Positions 26,452-33,745 of a stretch of 64,000 nucleotides of DNA are shown piece after piece. How positions within the stretch are numbered: the stretch's first letter is position 1; every line of letters begins with the position of its first letter. The DNA comes from Agromyces bracchium (GTDB lineage: Bacteria; Actinomycetota; Actinomycetes; Actinomycetales; Microbacteriaceae). Position numbers and translations under genes: made by a program. Under the pieces are notes generated by a model. It was given only the letters and a program-made list of their open reading frames with translations, did not search any database and was not told where the DNA came from. The stretch spans positions 248,001 to 312,000 of the forward strand of contig NZ_WMLB01000006.1 in the NCBI RefSeq assembly GCF_009709675.1. The letters are read 5' to 3'.

Positions 26452-26493
26452 TGACCGGCTCGTGCGGTGACGCTGACCGGCTCGTCCGGTCAC
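26452..26493. repeat. 22-base direct repeat at the lysG 3' end
   Basis: TGACCGGCTCGTGCGGTGAC (26452) and TGACCGGCTCGTCCGGTCAC (26474) are tandem near-copies. The second covers the lysG stop codon. ACCCGT/ACGGGT just upstream can pair, so this may be part of a terminator. Confidence 0.5.
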
Positions 26494-27395
26494 ACGGCGA
26501 CGGATGGCTCGAGCGCGCGCCGCGCGTCGCGCGTCAGCCCGTCGGCGATCGCGTCGAGGAGCGGCGATCCGAGGTTCCACTGCTGCCAGAACAGGGGCAC
26601 GTCGACGGGCGGCCCGCCGAGCGCGACGAGCCGGCCGTCGGCGAGTTCGTCGTCGGACTGGAAGCCGGGCAGGAGCCCCCAGCCGAGCCCGAGCTTGATC
26701 GCGGTCGCGAAGTCGTTCGACGCGGGCACGAAGTGCCGCGGCGGGTCGGCGGCATCCGCCTCGATGAGCCGCAGGTACTCGCCCTGCAGGTCATCGCGCC
26801 GGTCGAAGTCGACGCGCGGCGCTGCGGCGAGCGAGGCGGCTTCCGCCCCGCCCGGGCACCAACGGGCAACCCAGGCCGGCGTCGCGACGGCGGTGTAGCG
26901 CATGACGCCGAGCGGGCGGACGAGGCATCCGGCGACCGGCGTCGCCTGCGAGGTCACCGCGCCCATGACCGTGCCCGACTCGAGGAGGCCGGCCGTGAAG
27001 TCCTGGTCGTCGCGGTGCAGGTCGAACACGACCGCATGGGTCTCCGCGATGCGGGCGAGCGCGGGCAGGAACCAGGTCGCGAGTGAGTCGGCGTTGACGG
27101 CGAGCGGCACGGTCGTGGGGCGGGCGGATGCCGCGTCGTCGCCGCCGAAGGCGGCCAGGGCGTCGTGCTCGAGCAGCGCGAGCTGGCGCGCGAGGCGCAC
27201 CACGGCGGCGCCCGCCTCGGTGGGGCGCACGGGCTTGGAGCGCACGACGAGCACGCGACCGAGTCGCTGCTCGAGCTGCTTGACGCGCTGCGAGACGGCC
27301 GACGGCGTGACGTGGAGCTCGGCGGCGGCGGCCTCGAACGTGCCGCCGTCGATCACCGCGGCGAGCGTGCGGGCCAGGTCGAGCGGGATTTGCAT
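26490..27395 (-). CDS. lysG: LysR-family activator of the lysine exporter (LysG/ArgP)
   Basis: A 301-residue LysR regulator with the ArgP/LysG N-terminus (IPLDLARTLAAVIDGGTFEAAAAELHVTPSAVSQRVKQLEQRLGR). Its effector domain contains DRRDDLQ and PASNDFATAIKLGLGWGLLP. Family members sense basic amino acids and activate the divergent exporter gene. The 69-bp gap to lysE contains ATGCTAATGCCGATGA and TTCATTTACG, relatively AT-rich and a likely binding region. The start is ATG 27395. Confidence 0.9.
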   Translation of the reverse strand: MQIPLDLARTLAAVIDGGTFEAAAAELHVTPSAVSQRVKQLEQRLGRVLVVRSKPVRPTEAGAAVVRLARQLALLEHDALAAFGGDDAASARPTTVPLAVNADSLATWFLPALARIAETHAVVFDLHRDDQDFTAGLLESGTVMGAVTSQATPVAGCLVRPLGVMRYTAVATPAWVARWCPGGAEAASLAAAPRVDFDRRDDLQGEYLRLIEADAADPPRHFVPASNDFATAIKLGLGWGLLPGFQSDDELADGRLVALGGPPVDVPLFWQQWNLGSPLLDAIADGLTRDARRALEPSVAV

Positions 27396-27464
27396 GAAGA
27401 CATGCTAATGCCGATGAAGAATCCTGAGCTGGATTTCATTTACGTGGCGACGTAGCTTCGAGCC

Positions 27465-28193
27465 GTGGATATCTCCGTGCTCGCCGCCGGCCTCGGCCTC
27501 GGCTTCTCCCTCATCATCGCCATCGGCGCGCAGAACGTGTTCGTGCTGCGCCAGGGGATTCGGCGCGAGCACGTGTTCGTCGTCGCGGCGATCTGCACGG
27601 TCTCGGATGCGCTGCTCATCGTCGCGGGCGTCGGCGGCGTGGGCGCGATGCTGCATGCCATGCCGTGGCTCGTGGGCGTCGCGCGGTGGGCGGGCGCGAT
27701 CTTCCTCGTCGGGTACGCGGTGCTCGCGGCGCGTCGCGCGCTGCGCGGGAGCGACGAGGGACTCGTGGTCGAGGAAGCCGGCAGCGGTGGTCTCGATACG
27801 GGCGCTGGCGCGTCCTACTCGACCACCGAGGTGGCGACGACGACCGGTGGTCGAGTAGCGCGAAGCGCGTATCGAGACCAGGCCACCACGACCCTGCCCC
27901 GGAGCGCGGTGCTCCCGGTGGTGCTCACGTGCCTCGCCCTCACCTGGCTGAACCCGCACGTCTACCTCGACACCGTCGTGCTGCTCGGCTCGGTCGGCGC
28001 CACGCACGGCGACGCCCGCTGGACCTTCGCGCTCGGCGCGGTCGTCGCGAGCGCGGTCTGGTTCTTCGCCCTCGCGTACGGCGCGCGCCTGCTCGGCGGC
28101 TTGCTCGCGAGCCCTCGTGCGTGGCGCGTGCTCGACGGCATCATCGCGGTCGTGATGCTCGCGATCGCGGTCTCGCTCGTGCTCCCCGCCTGA
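27465..28193 (+). CDS. lysE: LysE/ArgO amino-acid exporter with an in-frame repeat insertion
   Basis: A 242-residue exporter of basic amino acids. The family N-terminus is GLGFSLIIAIGAQNVFVLRQGIRREHV and the second half begins VVLTCLALTWLNPHVYLDT. Family length is about 200-210; the excess is a segment at about residues 108-139 encoded by two inverted palindromic repeats, falling in the loop between helices 3 and 4. The frame stays open through it. Start GTG 27465; divergent from lysG. It may still function, since the insert avoids the membrane helices. Confidence 0.9.
   Translation: MDISVLAAGLGLGFSLIIAIGAQNVFVLRQGIRREHVFVVAAICTVSDALLIVAGVGGVGAMLHAMPWLVGVARWAGAIFLVGYAVLAARRALRGSDEGLVVEEAGSGGLDTGAGASYSTTEVATTTGGRVARSAYRDQATTTLPRSAVLPVVLTCLALTWLNPHVYLDTVVLLGSVGATHGDARWTFALGAVVASAVWFFALAYGARLLGGLLASPRAWRVLDGIIAVVMLAIAVSLVLPA
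27786..27879. repeat. Inverted palindromic repeat pair inside lysE
   Basis: 27786-27827 (GGTGGTCTCGATACGG...CTACTCGACCACC) and 27846-27879 (GGTGGTCGAGTAGCGCG...GTATCGAGACC). These are the same family as the intergenic copies, but read here as codons of the lysE frame. Confidence 0.9.
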
Positions 28194-28242
28194 ACTGGGG
28201 ATTGCGGGGCACGACCCGACCCGTGCTAGCGTGTCCGCCATC

Positions 28243-28278
28243 GTGAGTACTGACACCTGTCGCTGCTGTCGCCGCTAG
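28243..28278 (+). CDS. Cysteine-rich leader peptide
   Basis: An 11-codon open frame starting at GTG and encoding V-S-T-D-T-C-R-C-C-R-R before TAG: three cysteines and three arginines in the last six residues. It lies 228 bp before the oxygenase gene. Cys-rich micro-ORFs upstream of sulfur-metabolism genes act as cysteine-sensing attenuators in mycobacteria and other Actinobacteria (established knowledge). Its function here is inferred from that resemblance; there is no strong ribosome binding site, so it may be leaderless. Confidence 0.55.
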   Translation: MSTDTCRCCRR

Positions 28279-28376
28279 GCGATCGTCCTCCCCGACGATC
28301 CCAGGGCGCGATTCCTCACGCGCCGCCGACCGCAGCCCAGCTCACGCCGCATCCGACGCGTCCGCGTCAGCCCACC

Positions 28377-28429
28377 GGCATCCGTCTCGAGACCCGCTCC
28401 CTCCGCTGGAGGACACGAGACCGGATGCC
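28377..28429 (+). promoter_or_regulatory. Long hairpin in the leader before the oxygenase gene
   Basis: GGCATCCGTCTCG pairs with CGAGACCGGATGCC (one bulged C), enclosing the inner stem CCTCC-GCT-GGAGG. A second GGATGCC at 28446 could compete for the same left arm. With the Cys-rich leader peptide upstream this resembles an attenuation region. I could not match it to a known riboswitch consensus. Confidence 0.45.
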
Positions 28430-28505
28430 ACGGGCAGACGTCCAAGGATGCCGGGGCCGCATCGTCGGCGCACCACCCTCCCGGCACCCTCGAAAGGACC
28501 AGCAC

Positions 28506-29510
28506 ATGTCCGGCATCCCCGTCCTCGACCTCTCCCTCCTCAACGGCACCCCCGAGCAGCAGGCGCAGTTCCGCGACGAACTCCGCCGCGCGACCCACGA
28601 GGTCGGGTTCTTCTCGCTCGTCGGCCACGGCGTGCCCGCAGAGCTCATCGACCGCGCCTACGAGGTCGCCCGCGCGTTCTTCGCGCTCCCCGAGTCGCAC
28701 AAGCTCGCGATCGAGAACGTGAAGAGCCCCCACTTCCGCGGCTACACGCGCATGGGTGGCGAGCGCACGCTCGGCCGCGTCGACATCCGCGAGCAGATCG
28801 ACATCGGCGCCGAGCGACCCGCCGTGCCCGTCGGCCCCGACACCGCCGACTACCAGGTGCTCCAAGGCCCGAACCTGTGGCCCGAGGCGCTCCCCGAGCT
28901 GCGCGAGGTCGCCGAGGAGTGGATCCGCCGCCTCGACGAGGTCGGCACGCGGCTCCTCCGCGCCTGGGCCGAGGCGCTCGGCGCGCCATCCGCCACCTTC
29001 GACGCCGCGTTCGCGACGCCGTCGCCGTACATGAAGATCGTGCGCTACCCCGGCGTCGAGGCCGAGCAGCCGGCGCAGGGCGTCGGCGCGCACAAGGACC
29101 TCGGCGTGCTGACGCTCCTCTCGGTCGAGGAGGGCAAGGCGGGCCTCCAGGTCGAGAAGGACGGCGAGTGGATCGACGTGACGCCGCCCGCCGGCTCGTT
29201 CGTCGTGAACATCGGCGAGCTCCTCGAGATCGCCACGGGCGGCTACCTGAAGGCGACGCTGCACCGCGTGGTCTCGCCCGAGCCCGGCACCGAGCGCATC
29301 TCGATCCCCTACTTCCACGGCCCGTCGCTCGATGCGACGATCCCGACGATCGACCTGCCGCCCGCCCTCGCCGCCGAGGCGCCCGGCGTCACCCAGGACC
29401 CCGCGAACCCACTCCACGCGGTCTTCGGCGAGAACTGGCTGAAGAGCCGCCTGCGCGCGCACCCCAACGTCGTCGAGGCCCAGCACCCGCGCCTGCTCGT
29501 CGGCGCGTAG
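28506..29510 (+). CDS. 2-oxoglutarate/Fe(II) dioxygenase, isopenicillin N synthase family
   Basis: A 334-residue non-haem iron oxygenase. N-terminal DIOX domain: IPVLDLSLLN, EVGFFSLVGHGVP, FFALPESHK, RGYTRMGGE. The C-terminal jelly roll holds the iron ligands His and Asp in GAHKDLGVLTLL and the distal His in TLHRVVSP, with the 2OG-binding RISIPYF. The substrate is unknown; bacterial members act on amino acids, ethylene or sulfur compounds. ATG 28506 has GAAAGGACC upstream. The long leader with a Cys-rich peptide hints at control by cysteine or sulfur supply. Confidence 0.9.
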   Translation: MSGIPVLDLSLLNGTPEQQAQFRDELRRATHEVGFFSLVGHGVPAELIDRAYEVARAFFALPESHKLAIENVKSPHFRGYTRMGGERTLGRVDIREQIDIGAERPAVPVGPDTADYQVLQGPNLWPEALPELREVAEEWIRRLDEVGTRLLRAWAEALGAPSATFDAAFATPSPYMKIVRYPGVEAEQPAQGVGAHKDLGVLTLLSVEEGKAGLQVEKDGEWIDVTPPAGSFVVNIGELLEIATGGYLKATLHRVVSPEPGTERISIPYFHGPSLDATIPTIDLPPALAAEAPGVTQDPANPLHAVFGENWLKSRLRAHPNVVEAQHPRLLVGA

Positions 29511-29683
29511 GCGAGCGGATGCCGCGTCCGCGCCGGGCGGTCGCGGCGCATCCGGCCCGCCGCCCGCTGCGCGGATTCGCGACGAGTGCGCGGCGACGCA
29601 CCCGCGCACTCGTCGCCGATCCGCGCACCCGCCGACGCCGTCGACGTCCGGTGCAGGCGCGAGTCCGCGAGTTCCGGCAGACG

Positions 29684-29710
29684 TGTCGAAAGCGGGTTCC
29701 GCCGTTCGTC
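29684..29710 (+). promoter_or_regulatory. ECF42-type promoter before the DGPF gene
   Basis: TGTCGA (29684-29689), a 17-base spacer, then CGTC (29707-29710). This matches the -35 TGTCGA and -10 CGA/TC elements I recall as reported for ECF42 sigma factors. It lies 37 bp before the DGPF gene, which is followed by the sigma gene itself, so autoregulation is likely. Confidence 0.7.
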
Positions 29711-29747
29711 GTACGTGCGTAGCGTGACCGAGAGAAGGGATTCCGTC

Positions 29748-30587
29748 ATGGAGTACGCACTGTTCTACGCCGAGGGCGCCGACGCGCTGCCCTACGTTGC
29801 GGCCGACGACAACGTCGGCGAGTGGGTGGACGACGTCGAGGCGCGCGGCGTCTCCGAGTACGGCGAGCGGCTGCGGCCCGAGCAGGATGCCACGACCGTG
29901 CGCGTGCGCGGCGGCGAGGTGCTCGTGGTCGACGGGCCGTTCACCGAGTCGAAGGAGTCGATCGGCGGGTTCGACGTGATCGACGCCAGCGACCTCGACG
30001 AGGCGATCGAGATCGCGTCGAAGCATCCGGTGGCCTCGTTCGGCCGAGTCGAGATCCGGCCGTTCATGCGGTGGCCCGACGCCGACCCCGATGAGCGGAT
30101 CGTGCCGGCGGGCTTCGCCGACGAGGCGCCGCGCGGGCGGCGCTACCTGATGCTCGTGGTCGTCGAGCCCGGCGGCGAGCGCGGGGCGGCCGATGGTGCG
30201 CCCGCGGAGGACGACGATCCGGAGGCGTGGGTGCAGGAGATGGACGGCCGCGGCGTGCGTCGCTTCGGCGAGGTGCTGCGGCCGCCGGCGGATGCCACGT
30301 TCGTGCGCCGTCGCCACGGCGAGGTGCTCGTGACCGACGGCGGCTTCACCGAGGCGAAGGAGTGGGTCGCGGGCTTCGACCTGATCGAGGTGCAGGGCGG
30401 TCTCGCCGAGGCGATCGAGGTCGCGTCGAAGCATCCGATGGCCCGCGGCGGGGCGATCGAGCTGCGACCGCTGTGGCCGTTCGACGTGCACGAGGACCAC
30501 GTCGCCCGCACCGAGCGCGAGGCCGCGGAGCGCGGCCTGCGACTCGAGCCGGCGGCGGCCGAAGCGCTCGCGGAGGTCGCGCGCTGA
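29748..30587 (+). CDS. Tandem YCII/DGPF-domain protein
   Basis: A 279-residue protein made of two YCII-like ferredoxin-fold domains (about residues 1-110 and 130-250). Domain 1 carries the DGPF hallmark as VVDGPFTESKESIGGF; domain 2 has the diverged VTDGGFTEAKEWVAGF. DGPF proteins are the conserved neighbours and targets of ECF42 sigma factors; their biochemistry is unknown. AGAGAAGGGA precedes ATG 29748. Usual genomes encode single-domain DGPF proteins, so the fusion is notable. The end overlaps the sigma gene. Confidence 0.85.
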   Translation: MEYALFYAEGADALPYVAADDNVGEWVDDVEARGVSEYGERLRPEQDATTVRVRGGEVLVVDGPFTESKESIGGFDVIDASDLDEAIEIASKHPVASFGRVEIRPFMRWPDADPDERIVPAGFADEAPRGRRYLMLVVVEPGGERGAADGAPAEDDDPEAWVQEMDGRGVRRFGEVLRPPADATFVRRRHGEVLVTDGGFTEAKEWVAGFDLIEVQGGLAEAIEVASKHPMARGGAIELRPLWPFDVHEDHVARTEREAAERGLRLEPAAAEALAEVAR

Positions 30588-31861
30588 CGCCCGACGCCGC
30601 CGCGGCGCTGCGCGACGCTCACGCGACCGAGTGGGCGCGCGTCGTCGCGACCCTGATCCGCGTCACGGGCGACTGGGACGTCGCGGAGGAGGCCGCGGCC
30701 GGCGCGTTCGCACGTGCAGCGGAGACGTGGCCGCGAGACGGCATCCCCCGCAATCCGGGTGCCTGGCTCACGACGGCGGCCAGGAACCTCGCGCTCGATC
30801 GGCTCCGTCGGCGCGGGGTCGAGGCCGAGAAGGTCAGGGAGTGGATCGCGATGGAGGAGTTCTCCGGCAGGGCGGGTGGTCCGCCCGACCCGGCCGACGT
30901 TGCGAGCGACGCCCTCGACGGCGAACCCGTCTGGGACGACCGGCTTCGCCTCGTCTTCACGTGCGCGCACCCGGCCCTGCCGATGGATTCGCGCGTCGCG
31001 CTGACGCTGCGCACCGTCGGTGGGCTCGACACGGGCGAGATCGCCCGCGCGTTCCACGTGCCCGAGCCGACCATGGGGCAGCGCATCTCGCGGGCCAAGC
31101 GCAAGATCCGGCACGCCGGCATCCCGTACCGCGTACCGACCGCCGACCTGCTGCCCGAGCGCCTCGACGGCGTGCTCGCGGTGCTCTACCTCATCGCGAA
31201 CGAGGGCTACCTCGCCTCGCACGGCGAGGCCCTGCAGCGGCTCGACCTGGCCGCCGAGGCGATCCGGCTCGCCCGGCTCGTCGTCGATCTCATGCCCGAC
31301 GCCGACGAAGCACGGGCGCTGCTCGCGCTGATGCTGCTCCAGCACGCGCGCTCGGCCGCGCGCGTCGACGGCGACGGCGACCTCGTGCCGCTGCCCGAGC
31401 AGGACCGCACCGCCTGGGACGCGGCCGAGATCACCGAGGGTCTCGCATTGCTCGAGGGGCCGACGGACGGCTCGGCCCCCGGCCCGTACCGCCTCCAGGC
31501 CGACATCCAGGCCGTGCACGCCCGGGCCCGAACGGCCGACGACACCGACTGGCCAGCGATTCTCGCCCGCTACGACGAGCTCGCGATGCTCGCCGACTCG
31601 CCCTTCGTCGCCCTGAACCGGGCGATCGCCCGCGGCATGGCGTTCGGCCCGCGGGCGGGTCTCGACGACCTCGCATTGCTCGAGGCATCCGGCCGGCTCG
31701 ACGGCTACCACCTGCTGCCCGCGGCCCAGGCCGACCTGCTGCGCCGTCAGGGCGAGACGGATGCCGCGGCCGAGCGCTACCGCGAGGCGATCGCGCTCGC
31801 CCGCACGGCCCCCGAGCGCCGCTTCCTCGAGCGCCGCCTCGCCGAGCTCTCCTCCGACTGA
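30584..31861 (+). CDS. ECF42-type sigma factor with C-terminal TPR-like extension
   Basis: A protein of about 425 residues. Region sigma-2: ATEWARVVATLIRVTGDWDVAEEAA and NPGAWLTTAARNLALDRLRR. Region sigma-4: LPMDSRVALTLRTVGGLDTGEIARAFHVPEPTMGQRISRAKRKI. A helical extension of about 220 residues follows (QRLDLAAEAIRLARLVVDL, SPFVALNRAIA), diagnostic of ECF42. No ATG, GTG or TTG lies where conservation begins; the natural candidate is CTG 30584, overlapping the upstream stop as CTGA, so the start is uncertain. Confidence 0.88.
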   Translation: MTPDAAAALRDAHATEWARVVATLIRVTGDWDVAEEAAAGAFARAAETWPRDGIPRNPGAWLTTAARNLALDRLRRRGVEAEKVREWIAMEEFSGRAGGPPDPADVASDALDGEPVWDDRLRLVFTCAHPALPMDSRVALTLRTVGGLDTGEIARAFHVPEPTMGQRISRAKRKIRHAGIPYRVPTADLLPERLDGVLAVLYLIANEGYLASHGEALQRLDLAAEAIRLARLVVDLMPDADEARALLALMLLQHARSAARVDGDGDLVPLPEQDRTAWDAAEITEGLALLEGPTDGSAPGPYRLQADIQAVHARARTADDTDWPAILARYDELAMLADSPFVALNRAIARGMAFGPRAGLDDLALLEASGRLDGYHLLPAAQADLLRRQGETDAAAERYREAIALARTAPERRFLERRLAELSSD

Positions 31862-31871
31862 TCCGCCCGCA

Positions 31872-31887
31872 TCCACCGATCGGTGGA
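31872..31887. promoter_or_regulatory. 16-bp perfect palindrome before the ABC exporter operon
   Basis: TCCACCGATCGGTGGA, followed by a second inverted repeat CCGGAA/TTCCGG (31890-31917), 60-75 bp before the ATPase gene. Either a repressor operator or a small hairpin closing the sigma-factor transcript. Confidence 0.4.
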
Positions 31888-31946
31888 GGCCGGAATCGAC
31901 CGCTCCACGGCTTCCGGTCGCGCGTGTCGAAGAGGAGGCTCGAGGC

Positions 31947-32846
31947 ATGGACACCACCAGCACCAGCGAAGCGCCGGCAGTCAGCATCCGCGGGCTCCGC
32001 AAGCAGTACGGCGACGTCGCCGCGGTCGACGGCATCGACCTCGACATCGCGCGCGGCGAGACCTTCGCGCTCCTCGGGCCGAACGGCGCCGGCAAGTCGA
32101 CGACGATCGAGATCCTCGAGGGCTACCGCCTGCGCACCGGCGGCGACGCGAGCGTGCTCGGCGTCGACCCCGCGCGCGGCGGCCTCGAGTGGAAGTCGCG
32201 CATCGGCATCGTGCTCCAGTCGGGCACCGAGAGCGGCGCGATGACCGTGCGCGAGCAGCTCGCCCACTTCGCCGGGCTCTATCCGCACCCGCGCGACGTC
32301 GACGAGGTGATCGCCGCCGTCGGGCTCGACGAGAAGGCGCGCACGCGAATCGCGAAGCTCTCCGGCGGCCAGCGCCGGCGCCTCGACGTCGCACTCGGCA
32401 TCGTCGGCCGACCCGAACTGCTGTTCCTCGACGAGCCCACGACGGGCTTCGACCCCGAGGCCCGACGCGAGTTCTGGGACCTCATCCGCGAACTGAAGCG
32501 CGAGGGCACGACCATCCTGCTCACGACGCACTACCTCGACGAGGCCGCGCAGCTCGGTGATCGGGCCGGGATCATCATCGGCGGGAAGCTCGTCGACGTC
32601 GGCCCGGTGCACGAGCTCGGCGGCGCCGAGGCGCGCGTGCCCATCGTCCGCTGGCGCGACCGCGACGGCTCCCCACGCGAGACGCGCACGGAGCGACCGG
32701 CCGAGCTCGTGGCATCCGTCGCCCGTGAGCTCGGGACCGAGCCCGCTGAACTCGAGGTCATCCGTCCGAGCCTCGAGGACATCTACCTGGACCTGGTCCG
32801 CGCCGCCGGCGCGGAGACCCGCGAGACCGAGGAGGCCCGCGCATGA
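31947..32846 (+). CDS. ABC exporter ATPase, DrrA/daunorubicin-resistance type
   Basis: A 299-residue ATPase. Walker A is GPNGAGKST, signature LSGGQRRRLDVA, Walker B LLFLDEPTTGFDP and the H-loop TTHYLDEA. The C-terminal extension (LVDVGPVHELGG and EVIRPSLEDIYLDLV) is typical of the DrrA/CcmA-like exporter ATPases. AGAGGAGGC precedes ATG 31947. It overlaps the permease start as ATGA. Probably exports a drug or lipid; the two-component system that follows may control it. Confidence 0.92.
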   Translation: MDTTSTSEAPAVSIRGLRKQYGDVAAVDGIDLDIARGETFALLGPNGAGKSTTIEILEGYRLRTGGDASVLGVDPARGGLEWKSRIGIVLQSGTESGAMTVREQLAHFAGLYPHPRDVDEVIAAVGLDEKARTRIAKLSGGQRRRLDVALGIVGRPELLFLDEPTTGFDPEARREFWDLIRELKREGTTILLTTHYLDEAAQLGDRAGIIIGGKLVDVGPVHELGGAEARVPIVRWRDRDGSPRETRTERPAELVASVARELGTEPAELEVIRPSLEDIYLDLVRAAGAETRETEEARA

Positions 32847-33706
32847 GCGCCACCGACCTGACCACCGCGACCGGCCCGGCAGCCGGCATCCGTCGCCCCG
32901 GGCGCCTCTCGCTCGGCGTCTCCCGCATCGGCTACGAGGTGAAGAGCTACTTCCGCTCGCCCGACGCCGTGTTCTTCACGTTCCTGTTCCCGTTCATCAT
33001 GCTCGGCATCTTCACGGCCGCGTTCAGTTCGGCCGGCGACATCCAGCCGGCCCCCGGCATGGAGGGGATCTCGGTCGGCGCCTACTACCTGCCCGGCCTG
33101 CTGGCCGCGGGCATGCTGCTCTCGGGCGTGCAGAATCTCGCGATCGACATCGCGATCGAGAAGGGCGACGGCACGCTGAAGCGCCTGGGCGGAACACCGC
33201 TCTCGCCGGTGTCGTACTTCATCGGCAAGATCGGGCAGGTCTTCGTCACCGGCGTGCTGCAGGCCGCGCTGCTCCTCCTCGCCGCGGCCACGATCTTCGG
33301 CATCGCGCTGCCCACCGAGCCCGAGAAGTGGGTGACCTTCGCCTGGGTGTTCGTGCTCGGCGTCGGGACCTCGGCCCTGCTCGGCATCGCGCTCTCGTCG
33401 GTGCCGCGCTCGGGCAAGTCGGCGGCCGCGGTCGTGATCCCGATCCTGCTCGTGCTGCAGTTCATCTCGGGCGTCTACCTGCAGTTCTATGCACTGCCCG
33501 AGTGGATGCAGAACGTCGCGAGCCTCTTCCCGCTGAAGTGGATGGCGCAGGGCATGCGCGCGGTGTTCCTGCCCGAGGACTTCGCGGTGCTCGAGCAGAA
33601 CGGCGCGTGGGACCTCGGCTGGGTCGCGGTCGCGCTGCTCGCCTGGCTCGTGATCGGCCTGGTCCTCAGCCGCCTCACCTTCCGGTGGATCCGGCGCGAC
33701 GCGTGA
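32843..33706 (+). CDS. ABC-2 type exporter permease
   Basis: A 287-residue permease with six membrane spans. Segments typical of the ABC-2 family: RIGYEVKSYFRSPDAVFFTFLFPFIMLGIF at the start, EKGDGTLKRLGGTPLSPVSYFIGKI (cytoplasmic coupling loop) and VYLQFYALPEWMQNVASLFPLKWMAQGMR near the end. It partners the ATPase encoded just before it, with translational coupling through an ATGA overlap. Confidence 0.93.
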   Translation: MSATDLTTATGPAAGIRRPGRLSLGVSRIGYEVKSYFRSPDAVFFTFLFPFIMLGIFTAAFSSAGDIQPAPGMEGISVGAYYLPGLLAAGMLLSGVQNLAIDIAIEKGDGTLKRLGGTPLSPVSYFIGKIGQVFVTGVLQAALLLLAAATIFGIALPTEPEKWVTFAWVFVLGVGTSALLGIALSSVPRSGKSAAAVVIPILLVLQFISGVYLQFYALPEWMQNVASLFPLKWMAQGMRAVFLPEDFAVLEQNGAWDLGWVAVALLAWLVIGLVLSRLTFRWIRRDA

Positions 33707-33745
33707 GCGCTTCGCGACGCGAGAGCCCTGTGGGAGCCTGAGTCC

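Noticed and set aside
28279..28505. A classical riboswitch in the oxygenase leader
   Set aside because: I could not match the stems to SAM, cobalamin, glycine, T-box or other known consensus cores. Only the leader-peptide/hairpin reading is supported.
31925..31947. TGTCGA before the ABC exporter gene as a second ECF42 promoter
   Set aside because: No CGAC/CGTC follows at 16-18 bases; the expected -10 would fall inside the start codon. The hexamer is probably chance next to the ribosome binding site.
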